From an uncultured Methylophilaceae bacterium (GTDB lineage: Bacteria; Pseudomonadota; Gammaproteobacteria; Burkholderiales; Methylophilaceae): a stretch of DNA of 51,771 nucleotides. The notes under the pieces are model-generated. The model saw only the letters and a program-made list of their open reading frames with translations. It ran no database searches and was not told where the DNA came from. The first letter of the stretch is position 1, and every line of letters starts with the position of its first letter. Below, piece by piece: positions 1 through 7,689 of the stretch. A program made the position numbers and the translations under genes. Location: NCBI GenBank assembly GCA_903834185.1, contig CAILHX010000048.1, forward strand, positions 1 through 51,771, given 5' to 3'.

Positions 1-1
1 G

Positions 2-1111
2 TCTAAAATCAATTGGCATTACCCACGCACTAGCTTAGCCAAAGCTTATTTGGCTCAATTTGAAACTGGGATTGCAAGTGCCATTACATTATTTGCGCCG
101 CGCCGATACGGAAAAACTGAATTTTTACTAAGAGATTTAGTTCCGGAGGCGGAAATTTCTGGATACCGAGTAGTTTATGCTTCAATGTGGGCATCCAGAA
201 CACACCCTTTGGCGGCACTTTTAGCGGCACTTAATAACGCACTAAAACCAAATGGTCTAACTGAACGCATCAGAGCTGTGTTCCAGTCGCCAGTTAAATC
301 GCTTGATGTTGAGGCCGAAATAACTGGAATTGGCAAACTTGGTGTTTCTGCTGGATTTGAAAATCAGCAAATTCAGACGAACGAGTTGCTGCATCTCCCA
401 GAATTACTAGATGCTTTGATTGGCAGGCACGGAAAGGTACTTCTGCTACTTGATGAGGTACAGTATCTTGCAAAGCCTCAATTCGAAGATATTGTGGCTG
501 CTCTGCGCACCGCACTTGATACAAGGCGTGAACATATTAAGGTGGTATATACGGGATCATCCAGAGTACGTCTTCAGAGAATGTTTGACACCATTAAAGC
601 CCCTCTATTCCGTTCAAGTCAAACTACAGATTTTCCTGACCTTGACCAAGAGTTCGTATATTTTATGATAGCGAACGTACAGGAAGTGACAGGAAATAAA
701 ATTGACCAGAATCAATCTATGATAGGGTTTAATATTGTTTCTAAGAGTCCTGGATTATTTAGGGAAGCTATTGAAACTGTTGTGATGTCAGGAATTGATG
801 ACATAGCAGTTTTATGCAAGTCCATTGCGGAAAGAGCGGAAGAGGGTGCCGGCTATGAAGATGTATGGGCATCACTCAAGGATATTGATAAAGCGGTTAT
901 TAAACGAGTGATAGAAAAAAAACCACTTTACAATAGCGAAGCATGCAAGTTGCTTGCGGCAGAAATTGGCGTGAGCAAGCAACTTACGGCACAGCAGATA
1001 CAGTCATCAGTGAAGCGTCTTGTTGAAAATCAAGCACTCCTCCCAAAGGGAAGTGGGCGATATGAAGTCGAAGACCCAGGGTTTTCGTCTTGGATAACAA
1101 AACGCATGTAG
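2..1111 (+). CDS. AAA-type ATPase, 5'-truncated by window edge
   Basis: P-loop ATPase of the kind found as stand-alone AAA proteins with a C-terminal winged-helix-like part. A Walker A-like motif (APRRYGKTEF) lies near the visible N-terminus and a Walker B (VLLLLDEVQ) near residue 130. The frame is open back to base 2 and reads SKINWHYPRTSLAKAYLAQF, which fits the usual region ahead of the P-loop. The first possible start inside the window is TTG at 50, so the true start probably lies upstream. The gene is AT-richer than its neighbours, which suggests an accessory origin. The substrate is unknown. Confidence 0.8.
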   Translation, partial: SKINWHYPRTSLAKAYLAQFETGIASAITLFAPRRYGKTEFLLRDLVPEAEISGYRVVYASMWASRTHPLAALLAALNNALKPNGLTERIRAVFQSPVKSLDVEAEITGIGKLGVSAGFENQQIQTNELLHLPELLDALIGRHGKVLLLLDEVQYLAKPQFEDIVAALRTALDTRREHIKVVYTGSSRVRLQRMFDTIKAPLFRSSQTTDFPDLDQEFVYFMIANVQEVTGNKIDQNQSMIGFNIVSKSPGLFREAIETVVMSGIDDIAVLCKSIAERAEEGAGYEDVWASLKDIDKAVIKRVIEKKPLYNSEACKLLAAEIGVSKQLTAQQIQSSVKRLVENQALLPKGSGRYEVEDPGFSSWITKRM

Positions 1112-1114
1112 ACT

Positions 1115-1154
1115 AAACCCGTCATATACATAATTGTGTATGACGGGTTTCTTA
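1115..1154 (+). terminator. Rho-independent terminator of the ATPase gene
   Basis: A 12-bp stem (AAACCCGTCATA pairing with TATGACGGGTTT) with a short AT-rich loop starts 3 bases after the ATPase stop codon and is followed by CTTATTG. The terminal TTT of the stem and the following pyrimidines act as a modest U-tract. Confidence 0.75.
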
Positions 1155-1238
1155 TTGTTGGTGATCAAACCAAATGGCGGTTCGATAATTCGATAAGCGA
1201 AATCTGAAACCATCGCAACAGAAGAATTAATACTGGAA

Positions 1239-1275
1239 ATGAAAAATCCCCTATAGCTATAAACTATAGGGGATT
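1239..1275 (-). terminator. Terminator for the minus-strand stress operon
   Basis: A perfect 12-bp stem (AATCCCCTATAG / CTATAGGGGATT) has a 7-base loop. Read on the minus strand it runs into TTTTTCATTT, so it terminates leftward transcription arriving from the genes at 1382-2746. Confidence 0.75.
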
Positions 1276-1381
1276 GCATGTTGCTTTACTTAAAAACTAC
1301 ACACCTTTACGGAACGGCTAGATGTATACCGTGGCTTTTTTACATGTGCTTTGAGATGTTCAAAGCACATTCAGCGTGAGC

Positions 1382-1600
1382 TCAGTTCTTGCGCGATGTG
1401 GCCAGCAACACCCCGCCGACGACGAGTGAAGCCAGACTCGCCCAAGGCGGAATATTCACATGCTCCTTTTCGTTCAGTCTGAAACTGAGCGGGCCGATGT
1501 TGGCCTGGTGCGTATCCCTGATATAACTGAAACCGCCGTAAACGGCTCCCAGGAAGCCGAGGAGGATGAGTGCTATACCTACAATTCTGGTTGTGTTCAT
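1382..1600 (-). CDS. Small two-helix membrane protein
   Basis: A 72-residue protein with a hydrophobic N-terminal helix (about residues 7-27), a polar middle (about 28-50) and a second hydrophobic helix (about 52-66) ending in SRKN. An AAGGAGACATC ribosome site precedes the ATG. It lies 9 bp after the tiny membrane gene at 1610-1759 and is probably the last gene of that operon. I do not recognise a named family with certainty; it resembles small inner-membrane stress proteins of the DUF3185 kind in size and layout only. Confidence 0.7.
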   Translation of the reverse strand: MNTTRIVGIALILLGFLGAVYGGFSYIRDTHQANIGPLSFRLNEKEHVNIPPWASLASLVVGGVLLATSRKN

Positions 1601-1609
1601 GATGTCTCC

Positions 1610-1759
1610 TTAAAATGGTCGCCGGCCACGAATCACGCGGAACAACACCGCCAGAATCGCGATCAGCAACAGAATGTGAATCAAGCCGCCCAGGGTGTAT
1701 GCAGTCAACATGCCCAGCAGCCACAAAAGCACCAGCAATACGGCTATCGTGTCCAGCAT
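1610..1759 (-). CDS. Lmo0937-family small membrane protein
   Basis: A 49-residue, almost wholly hydrophobic protein beginning MLDTIAVLLVLLWLLG and ending in a basic RGRRPF tail. It matches the lmo0937/DUF5670 type of tiny membrane protein. I chose the ATG at 1759 because AAAGGAG stands 6 bases ahead; an upstream in-frame start at 1804 would add a non-conserved leader. A close paralogue is at 11711-11860 in the same island. The role is unknown; homologues commonly sit among envelope or general stress genes. Confidence 0.8.
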   Translation of the reverse strand: MLDTIAVLLVLLWLLGMLTAYTLGGLIHILLLIAILAVLFRVIRGRRPF

Positions 1760-1825
1760 CTTTTTCTCCTTTGTTGAAGCGCCTGTGCTGCTACTGAGCA
1801 ACACAAGCGCCGGTTTTAAACCCGC

Positions 1826-2746
1826 CTAATGACGGTCGTCGCCGCGCCCCGAACCCTGGTCATGACCCTGACGATTGTCGCCGTGACCTGCATCCGGATG
1901 CCCTTGTTCTTGCCTGTCGCCATTGCCCTGAGGACGTTGCGGGGCGGCTTGAGGATGTGGGGTGGCTTGCATCGGCCTTGCCGGCTGTTGCTGTGCCTGT
2001 GCCTGTGGTCGTTGTTGCTGTGGCCGTTGCTGCTGTGGTTGTGCCTGAGGACGTTGCTGTTGCTGTGACGGTTGTTGTTGTGGCTGCGCCTGAGGACGTT
2101 GCTGCTGTGGCCGCTGCTGGTTAGCTTGTGGCGCTTGCTGCTGGAAATGCTGCTGCGTCGCCTGCTCGCGCGGTTGATAGTGGTAATGCTCATCCCGGAT
2201 AGCACGTTGTTGATCTTCTACGTGCGGATAATGCTCTCCTGAATATTGCCGCTGATACGAAGGTAAAGGCGCTGCATGCGGCGCATTGTCATGATCCCAA
2301 TGACTCCAGCCGTTGTGGCGTGCACGCCAGTCGTTGCCCCAATGCTCGCCCCAGCGTGGCGGACTATCGGCAATCCAGCCGCGGAAATAGATAGGCGGCT
2401 GGCGATAGTAACGCACCGGAACACGCAGCACGAATAGCGGTACCTGATCCGGATCGGTCAGCTGCCACGGTCCGTTGTACCAGCTACTGCTATACCAGTT
2501 GTCGTCCTGATACACCCAGTACAGGCCGTCATAAAAGAAGTAATTGGAATTCGCTGCGGGGTCGTAATAAACAGGGTAACCGGGTACGGGTACCAGGTTT
2601 GGATATACCGGTATATTAAAGCCGATACTGACGCTAACACCTGCTTCAACCTGAGCCGGAGCCATCTGGCAACACACCAGCGATAATGCCACCAGCATAT
2701 AGCGCACTTTGTTCTCCCCTGCATAAGTGCCGGGTTTTGTATTCAT
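1826..2746 (-). CDS. Exported YXWGXW-type protein with Gln/Pro-rich tail
   Basis: A 306-residue secreted protein. It has a signal peptide (hydrophobic stretch around residues 17-34), then a Tyr/Trp-rich globular part (YYDPAANSNYFFYDGLYWVY; WGEHWGNDW) typical of YXWGXW-repeat proteins of beta- and gammaproteobacteria, then about 100 residues dominated by Gln and Pro in QQQRPQAQ-like repeats. ATG 2746 is preceded by CTGGAGAAC; the frame continues to 2812 but without a better ribosome site. Its promoter carries the island's shared 21-bp motif. It is probably a periplasmic or surface-associated stress protein of unknown function. Confidence 0.8.
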   Translation of the reverse strand: MNTKPGTYAGENKVRYMLVALSLVCCQMAPAQVEAGVSVSIGFNIPVYPNLVPVPGYPVYYDPAANSNYFFYDGLYWVYQDDNWYSSSWYNGPWQLTDPDQVPLFVLRVPVRYYRQPPIYFRGWIADSPPRWGEHWGNDWRARHNGWSHWDHDNAPHAAPLPSYQRQYSGEHYPHVEDQQRAIRDEHYHYQPREQATQQHFQQQAPQANQQRPQQQRPQAQPQQQPSQQQQRPQAQPQQQRPQQQRPQAQAQQQPARPMQATPHPQAAPQRPQGNGDRQEQGHPDAGHGDNRQGHDQGSGRGDDRH

Positions 2747-2840
2747 TTTGTTCTCCAGTCGTTCACTGTTGCAACGATTAAATAAACCGGTCAGCACTGC
2801 ATCGTCATGCAACAGAATATAAGCAGTGCACTGTGTCGGT

Positions 2841-2908
2841 GAAACAGACCAATCACACTGCAGGCGTCGCTGAATAGCGGATTACGTCCGGGTGATCGGT
2901 CTGTTTTC
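2841..2908 (-). promoter_or_regulatory. Stem-loop at the 5' end of the YXWGXW-gene leader
   Basis: GAAACAGACCAATCAC (2841-2856) is mirrored by GTGATCGGTCTGTTTTC (2892-2908). With the predicted -10 at 2921-2916, transcription would start near 2909, so the stem would form at the very 5' end of a roughly 160-nt leader. It could protect the mRNA or regulate it; this is inference. Confidence 0.5.
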
Positions 2909-2915
2909 GAGGTCA

Positions 2916-2960
2916 AATTTGCGCGTGCAGCACTCCCCTGTCTGTGCGGTATCACACACG
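2916..2960 (-). promoter_or_regulatory. Shared-motif promoter (site a) for the gene at 2746
   Basis: Read leftward, the motif (2960-2940) is CGTGTGTGATAC followed by CGCACAGAC-type sequence (CGCACAGAC ends at 2940). A -10-like CAAATT begins 19 bp further (2921-2916). The 20-bp core is a near-palindrome, GTSTGTG-N6-CACASAC. Confidence 0.7.
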
Positions 2961-2997
2961 AAATCGAATTTATATTTCTGAAAAAATAAGCTTTGGC

Positions 2998-3042
2998 TAT
3001 GTGACGTACCGTACAGACCGTCCGTTTGAAAAAATCCAATAT
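2998..3042 (+). promoter_or_regulatory. Shared-motif promoter (site b) for the BON-Spy gene
   Basis: TATGTGACG, TAC, CGTACAGAC occupies 2998-3018 and a -10-like CAATAT starts exactly 19 bp after the motif end (3037-3042). Sites a and b lie back to back and would drive divergent transcription of the genes at 2746 and 3120. Confidence 0.65.
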
Positions 3043-3119
3043 GCGTTCCATGCAGTCAGGACAGGCTTGCCGAATCCCGCTGCCGAAATACTTATCCTTA
3101 ATCTTCGAAAGGGAACATC

Positions 3120-3797
3120 ATGAAAACCAGACATACAGCAATCTATCTACTCGTAGCAGCCTTAATGGCACCTGTGGCAACTTTTGCCGACACCAATATG
3201 AATCCTTCTCCGGCAAAAGTATGGGTCAAGAATTCGGTGATCACCACCAAGATCAAAAGCCAGCTGGCAGCGGAAAAACTGCCCAGCCTGGTGCATATCA
3301 GAGTGGCGACCGATAGCAACGGCTTCGTGCAGTTAAAAGGCACTGCCAAAACCCAGGATGAGATCGACAAGGCCGGGGGCATCGCCAAGGGCGTGGAAGG
3401 CGTGACTTATGTCGAGAATGATATTCGTATCGCAAAAACTCACGCTAAGGCAGCCATGCCTGAAGTTTCCGCTGATGACCATGTGGAAACCCGCATCAAG
3501 ATGATACATGAAAAACTGGCCATCACTCCCGAACAGGAAGCGCAATGGTCTCTGGTCGCCGATGTGATGCGCGACAACGAAAAGCAGATGGAGGCTCTGG
3601 CAAAGACCCGCGCCGAGAAAGCCAATATGACGGCTATGGAGAACCTTGAATCCTACGGCGAGATCACCGATGAACATGCCGAAGGTATCAAGCGTTTCAC
3701 GCCAGCGTTCGCAGCACTTTATGACGAAATGTCAGACGCACAGAAAAGGCATGCGGATGCCATATTCAGTCATAGAAGCCATGAGCATAAAGCCTGA
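3120..3797 (+). CDS. Periplasmic BON-domain protein with Spy/CpxP-like tail
   Basis: A 225-residue protein with a clear signal peptide (to about residue 23, cut near TFA-DT). Residues about 35-105 form a BON domain (KIKSQLAAEKLP, VQLKGTAKTQDEIDKA, GVTYVENDI). Residues about 120-215 form an LTxxQ-type helical domain like Spy/CpxP (ITPEQEAQWSLVADVMRDNEKQMEAL). The combination suggests an envelope-stress protein that both associates with membranes and has chaperone-like helices. GAAAGGGA precedes the ATG. It is the first gene of a run with 3839 and perhaps 4258, under shared-motif site b. Confidence 0.8.
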   Translation: MKTRHTAIYLLVAALMAPVATFADTNMNPSPAKVWVKNSVITTKIKSQLAAEKLPSLVHIRVATDSNGFVQLKGTAKTQDEIDKAGGIAKGVEGVTYVENDIRIAKTHAKAAMPEVSADDHVETRIKMIHEKLAITPEQEAQWSLVADVMRDNEKQMEALAKTRAEKANMTAMENLESYGEITDEHAEGIKRFTPAFAALYDEMSDAQKRHADAIFSHRSHEHKA

Positions 3798-3838
3798 TCA
3801 CGGGCATCACTTGCATTGAAACCATGAAAGGTTACCAA

Positions 3839-4156
3839 ATGAAAACCTCTACAAAGCCGTTGCAGAAACCGGGCTCACTCATCAGCAAACTGATGATGGC
3901 ACTCGTAATCAGCTCAGTGCTGGGCAGTGTCGCGCCAGCGTTCGCCGATCCGCATGATGATCGTGGTGACCGGCATGACGACCGTCGTGACCGGCATGAT
4001 GACCGTGGTGACCGGCATCATGACCGTCGTTGGGATCGTGACCACTATCGCGATCATTACTATGCGACTCCGGTCTACGCACCACCACCGGTCTACTATG
4101 CTCCGCCCGAACCTTATGGGGGCATCAGCATCGTGCTGCCTATCCATATACGTTAG
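3839..4156 (+). CDS. Secreted protein with HDDRGDR heptad repeats
   Basis: A 105-residue protein with a signal peptide (hydrophobic MMALVISSVLGSVAPAFA), then nearly four copies of a seven-residue unit (HDDRGDR and variants), then a Tyr/Pro-rich stretch (YYATPVYAPPPVYYAPP) and a short hydrophobic end. The ATG at 3839 is preferred over 3824 because AAAGG stands 7 bases before it. His/Asp/Arg-rich periplasmic proteins of this build are usually described as hypothetical; metal binding is possible but not shown. It lies 41 bp after the BON-Spy gene and is probably co-transcribed. Confidence 0.7.
   Translation: MKTSTKPLQKPGSLISKLMMALVISSVLGSVAPAFADPHDDRGDRHDDRRDRHDDRGDRHHDRRWDRDHYRDHYYATPVYAPPPVYYAPPEPYGGISIVLPIHIR
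3953..4030 (+). repeat. 21-bp coding tandem repeat, about 3.7 copies
   Basis: The units start at 3953, 3974, 3995 and 4016 and follow CATGATGATCGTGGTGACCG-like sequence. They encode the HDDRGDR heptads of the secreted protein. Copy number could vary between strains. Confidence 0.85.
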
Positions 4157-4257
4157 ATCAAGTATGCAAGCTCGGGAGTATCGTTCAAGCCGTTCAATAG
4201 CAACGGCAGAGAACGATACCATTCAAGCGACCGTTTCCAGGAAATCCGGGTGAGGCA

Positions 4258-4377
4258 ATGAAGATTCGCGTGTTGAAAATTGCGGCTGTGACATGCCTGC
4301 TTTTCATCGCAGGCAGTCGCGCATCGTTACCTGATAAACTGATCCTCAGCGAACGTTACAACAGGCAGGCAGCATAG
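4258..4377 (+). CDS. Small secreted peptide, 39 residues
   Basis: A short frame from ATG 4258 (GTGAGG 4 bases ahead) to TAG 4377. It starts MKIRVLKIAAVTCLLFIAGS, a convincing signal peptide, followed by a polar tail of about 18 residues. It lies 101 bp after the heptad-repeat gene on the same strand. No family is recognised; it may be a remnant of a longer exported protein. Confidence 0.45.
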   Translation: MKIRVLKIAAVTCLLFIAGSRASLPDKLILSERYNRQAA

Positions 4378-4420
4378 TTCGAGAACGCGAGCTGAAAAGC
4401 AGGCTGATCGGACACCGGCT

Positions 4421-5275
4421 TTAGATCTGGTTGTACTGCAAACCCTGCTGCTCCTGCTGCATACGCTCGGTGATATCCATGCCGATACCGCGATAACCGA
4501 CGTAGCGGCTGTGGGTGTCAAAGATAGGCTCGCCGCTGACTTGCAGGTATTGTGTGGTGCCGTTGGCATTGCTGCGGCTATAGATAAAATCCAGAAACGG
4601 TTTGCGCGCGGCGATATTGGCATCCAGCTGCTCGCGCTCGGTGGCATTCCAGCCGCCGCCCAGTTTGCTTGCGCCCCCGCTGACATCGTCTGTTTCCATT
4701 CCCAGCATTTCCAATACCGGGCCGGAGACTTTGGTAAATCTGCCGCTTGCATCCTGCTCCCAATACCAGTCGGACGACAGTTCGGTAAAGCTCTTGAAGC
4801 GTGCTTCGCTCTCGCGCAATTCCGCCGTACGCTCCTGTACGGTTTGCTCCAATAATTTGTTGTAGCTATCCAGCTTGCGATAAAGCAAGCGCACTTCCAG
4901 CATGTTATGGATGCGTGTCTGCACTTCCAACAGGTCGAACGGCTTGCTGACAAAATCCTTGGCGCCTGCCCGTAGCGCACGCAGTTTATGCGCAGGCTGG
5001 GCAGTCACCACCAGTACCGGCAGATAGCTGTCCGCCTCGATGGCCTGCAAGCCTTCCATCACCTGAAAGCCGTCCATCTTCGGCATTTGCAGATCAAGCA
5101 GGATGAGATCGTAACGATGCTGTTGATGCAGCTCGCATACCGCGCTGGCATCCATGGTGGAGGTGATATTGGTATAACCTTTGGCACGCAGCATCTGCTC
5201 CAGCAAAATGATATTCACTTGCTGATCGTCCACGATCAGGATACTGGCATTCAGGATCTCCGCTGCTTCAAGCAC
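4421..5275 (-). CDS. Response regulator with C-terminal PAS domain
   Basis: A 284-residue protein. An N-terminal receiver domain (residues about 10-125) shows the acidic pair (IVDDQQ), the phospho-acceptor Asp in LILLDLQMPKMDG, a Thr in VVTAQ and the Lys in SKPF. A short coiled linker (about 130-160) leads into a PAS domain (about 160-275) ending in the typical GIGMDITER. No DNA-binding or catalytic output domain follows, so it probably signals by protein contact. The start is GTG 5275 with GGAG 8 bases ahead. It lies just downstream of the hybrid kinase gene and is its likely partner. Confidence 0.85.
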   Translation of the reverse strand: MLEAAEILNASILIVDDQQVNIILLEQMLRAKGYTNITSTMDASAVCELHQQHRYDLILLDLQMPKMDGFQVMEGLQAIEADSYLPVLVVTAQPAHKLRALRAGAKDFVSKPFDLLEVQTRIHNMLEVRLLYRKLDSYNKLLEQTVQERTAELRESEARFKSFTELSSDWYWEQDASGRFTKVSGPVLEMLGMETDDVSGGASKLGGGWNATEREQLDANIAARKPFLDFIYSRSNANGTTQYLQVSGEPIFDTHSRYVGYRGIGMDITERMQQEQQGLQYNQI

Positions 5276-5327
5276 GATGTTGCTCCATAAGGTCTTGCTC
5301 CATAAACTGTTGCTCCATAAAAATCAT
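5268..5327 (-). CDS. Possible coupled mini-ORF between kinase and response regulator
   Basis: Between the kinase stop and the regulator start lies an in-frame mini-ORF. Read from the ATG at 5318 it encodes MEQQFMEQDLMEQHRA, three five-residue repeats; an in-frame ATG at 5327 adds three residues. Its TGA (5270-5268) overlaps the regulator's GTG start (5275-5273). It could couple translation of the two proteins, or merely be a by-product of repeated ribosome sites. Confidence 0.35.
   Translation of the reverse strand: MIFMEQQFMEQDLMEQHRA
5280..5320 (-). repeat. Three direct repeats holding ribosome-binding-like cores
   Basis: TTGCTCCATAA occurs at 5280-5290, 5295-5305 and 5310-5320, a 15-bp period. 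On the minus strand each copy reads TTATGGAGCAA, that is an ATG plus a GGAG core. The copy nearest the regulator gene supplies its ribosome site. Confidence 0.8.
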
Positions 5328-5335
5328 TGCAGCGG

Positions 5336-7654
5336 TCACAGTACCGCCTTGCTTGCCGCAGGATGTTCTGCGGCATGAAGCAATGCGACATCCAGTGCCT
5401 CCATAAACTTGACTACGTGGATAGGCTTGGTCAGGTAGCGAAAGAACCCCGCCTGCAAGCCCATCTCGATGTCGTTCGGCATCGCGTTGGACGATAGTGC
5501 CATCACCGGGATATGCGCGGTCAATGCATCGTCATGCAGGATCTTCAAGGCACCAAAACCACTGAGACCGGGCAGATTGATATCCATCAGGATCACATCA
5601 GGCAGTTGCGCTTGCGCCAGTTTGATCCCCAGGTGCGCATCGATGGCGGTGATCAAACTCAGGTCGTCACGGCGGCTGATCAATTGTTCAACCAGGATCA
5701 TATTCGCCGGATTGTCTTCGACATAGAGTACGGTGCGCTTCGATGTTAGCTCCCTGGATACCATGAGAGCACTTGTCTGAATCTGTGTTTCATGGTCTTC
5801 CAGCAATACAGGAGGGCTTGCCAGTGTTAATTCGACCGAAAATATACTACCGATGCCGGCATGACTTTCAACGTCTATGCTGCCGCCCATCAATTCGACC
5901 AATTGCTTGGTGACCACCAGGCCGATGCCGGTGCCTTCTTCGCTGCCGGTCTCCTGCCCCAGGCGGTTGAATGGCTGGAAAAGTTGCCCCAATTGTTCGT
6001 GGCTGAGGCCTATGCCATCGTCTTTCACACGTATCCGCACCCGGTCTAAACCGTTAACCTGCCTTTTTAGAACCGTACATTCCACTTCCACGCTACCGCC
6101 ATCACGGTTGTATTTAATCGCATTCGACAGCAGGTTGATCATGACTTGTTTAAACCGGGTTCTATCGGCATGCACATAAAGTGCGCTGACAAAGTCGGGG
6201 AAAGTCATTTGCAGGCCGCGGTGTTCTGCCTGCGGACCTATCATTGCCTGACAATCCTGCAGCACCTCACCCAGCGACATGGGTTCCAATGAGATGCTGA
6301 TCTGGCGTGACTCGATCAATGCCAGATCCAGGATCTCATTGATCAGTTTCAGCAGATACCAGCCGGCATGTAATATCTGGTCTATGGATAGCTTCTGCAC
6401 CTCGGTCGGCGGTGGCGTGGACGAGGCCAGTAATTGCGCAAAGCCGAGTACCGCATTCAGTGGCGTGCGTAACTCATGGCTCATGCTGGACAGGAATTCC
6501 GACTTCGCCAGATTGGCCTTCTCGGCTGCGGTCTTGGCAGCAACCAGCTCCACATTGCTTTCGCGCAAGCGTTGATCCAGCAGCGCCTGCTCTGCTTCCA
6601 CATGTTTGCGCGCGGTGTTGTCGGTGCCGATCAGCAGATAGCCGATCACCCGGTCTGCCGCATCGCGTAATGCGGTGACCGATACGATTGCCGGAACACG
6701 GCTGCCATCCTTGCGTATATAGGTCAGCTCATAGATATCGTCGATACCGCGCGTGGCCTTGAATACCAGTGCATCGAACCCAGGCGCGATCGGGGTACCC
6801 AACTCCTCGGTCAATGCCGCTGCCCGCGCGATGATTTCCTGCGCATCGGAGATACCGGCAGGGGTGAACTTGTCTACCACGTCTGCGGCAGCGTAGCCCA
6901 GCATGCGCTCGGCGCCGACGTTGAAGATCTGGATCACGCCTTTGGCGTCGGTGGCGATACTGGAGAAATTGGCGCTATTGAAAATGGCATCCTGCAACGT
7001 GCCGGTTTGCAGCAATGCCAAACCTTTCTTTTCCGCATGTTCACGCGCAAGCATTTCACGGCGCGTACGCAGTGCCTGCAACCCCAGTAACAGCAGTAAC
7101 AGCAGCACACCGGCAAGCACGATCTTGAGACTTAATATCTCACTATCCTTGCGCTGCTTGAGCAGTGCGCTTTCCGCTTGTTTGGCTTGTGCCAACAGCG
7201 CGGAAACATGGTTTGCCGCTGCACGCGCCTGGGCGAACAGCGGTTGTGCCGCCTTGAAACCATGCGCGGCATACATCTTCTGACTATCGGTAAACAGCTC
7301 GGTGGTGCTGGTTATTCCTGCCTGCACGTCATGCAAGCGTTGCTGCTGGGTGCTGTTATCGCGGGTCAGTGTTCTTAATGCGCTATACATGATGCCTGCA
7401 CTAGCCAGAGCAGCGTCGCGTTGCTGCAGGAAATCCTGTTCCCCGGTTAGCAGATACCCCCATTGATGTCTTTCGGCTTGATCGAAATCGGCGCGCAAGG
7501 CATCCAGGTCGCTGAGCACCTGATGCGTATGTTCTACCGTGTCGTAACCGTTGATCGGGAATAAATTTCTGGAGATGCCTGCGAACAGTAGCAGTATCAT
7601 CAGCCCGATGCCGATACCCATCTTGGCAGGTTGCTCGACTGCTATTCTTTTCAT
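5336..7654 (-). CDS. CHASE3-PAS hybrid sensor histidine kinase
   Basis: A membrane hybrid kinase of 772 residues. TM1 is at about 12-28, a periplasmic CHASE3-type sensor at about 35-165 (HQWGYLLTGEQDF), and TM2 at about 175-195 (VLAGVLLLLLLLGL). A PAS domain follows at about 220-345, then HisKA with the phospho-His motif SHELRTPLNA, and HATPase with DDGIGL and GTGIGL boxes. A C-terminal receiver carries the acceptor Asp in DVILMDINLPG and a Lys in LTKPI. I chose ATG 7654, with GGAGT upstream, because the longer frame (to 7837) would overlap the Crp-type gene. It lies 35 bp downstream of that gene and 60 bp upstream of the PAS response regulator, so the three probably form one operon. The ligand is unknown. 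Confidence 0.9.
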   Translation of the reverse strand: MKRIAVEQPAKMGIGIGLMILLLFAGISRNLFPINGYDTVEHTHQVLSDLDALRADFDQAERHQWGYLLTGEQDFLQQRDAALASAGIMYSALRTLTRDNSTQQQRLHDVQAGITSTTELFTDSQKMYAAHGFKAAQPLFAQARAAANHVSALLAQAKQAESALLKQRKDSEILSLKIVLAGVLLLLLLLGLQALRTRREMLAREHAEKKGLALLQTGTLQDAIFNSANFSSIATDAKGVIQIFNVGAERMLGYAAADVVDKFTPAGISDAQEIIARAAALTEELGTPIAPGFDALVFKATRGIDDIYELTYIRKDGSRVPAIVSVTALRDAADRVIGYLLIGTDNTARKHVEAEQALLDQRLRESNVELVAAKTAAEKANLAKSEFLSSMSHELRTPLNAVLGFAQLLASSTPPPTEVQKLSIDQILHAGWYLLKLINEILDLALIESRQISISLEPMSLGEVLQDCQAMIGPQAEHRGLQMTFPDFVSALYVHADRTRFKQVMINLLSNAIKYNRDGGSVEVECTVLKRQVNGLDRVRIRVKDDGIGLSHEQLGQLFQPFNRLGQETGSEEGTGIGLVVTKQLVELMGGSIDVESHAGIGSIFSVELTLASPPVLLEDHETQIQTSALMVSRELTSKRTVLYVEDNPANMILVEQLISRRDDLSLITAIDAHLGIKLAQAQLPDVILMDINLPGLSGFGALKILHDDALTAHIPVMALSSNAMPNDIEMGLQAGFFRYLTKPIHVVKFMEALDVALLHAAEHPAASKAVL

Positions 7655-7689
7655 ATTGCTAAGGACTCCGGAGATGGATGGCATGGCCA

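Noticed and set aside
1007..1279. Minus-strand frame of 90 codons across the end of the ATPase gene
   Set aside because: It overlaps the ATPase coding end and two terminators, lacks a ribosome site and shows no family resemblance.
2831..2849. TGTGTCGGTGAAACAGAC as another shared-motif copy
   Set aside because: Spacing between TGTG and ACAGAC is shifted and no -10 follows. It is better explained as part of the inverted repeat in the leader.
4327..4980. Long minus-strand frame (217 codons) inside the PAS response regulator
   Set aside because: It is an alternative frame of a gene with clear receiver and PAS motifs. Its composition (Arg/Ser/Cys/Trp-rich) is typical of a shadow frame.
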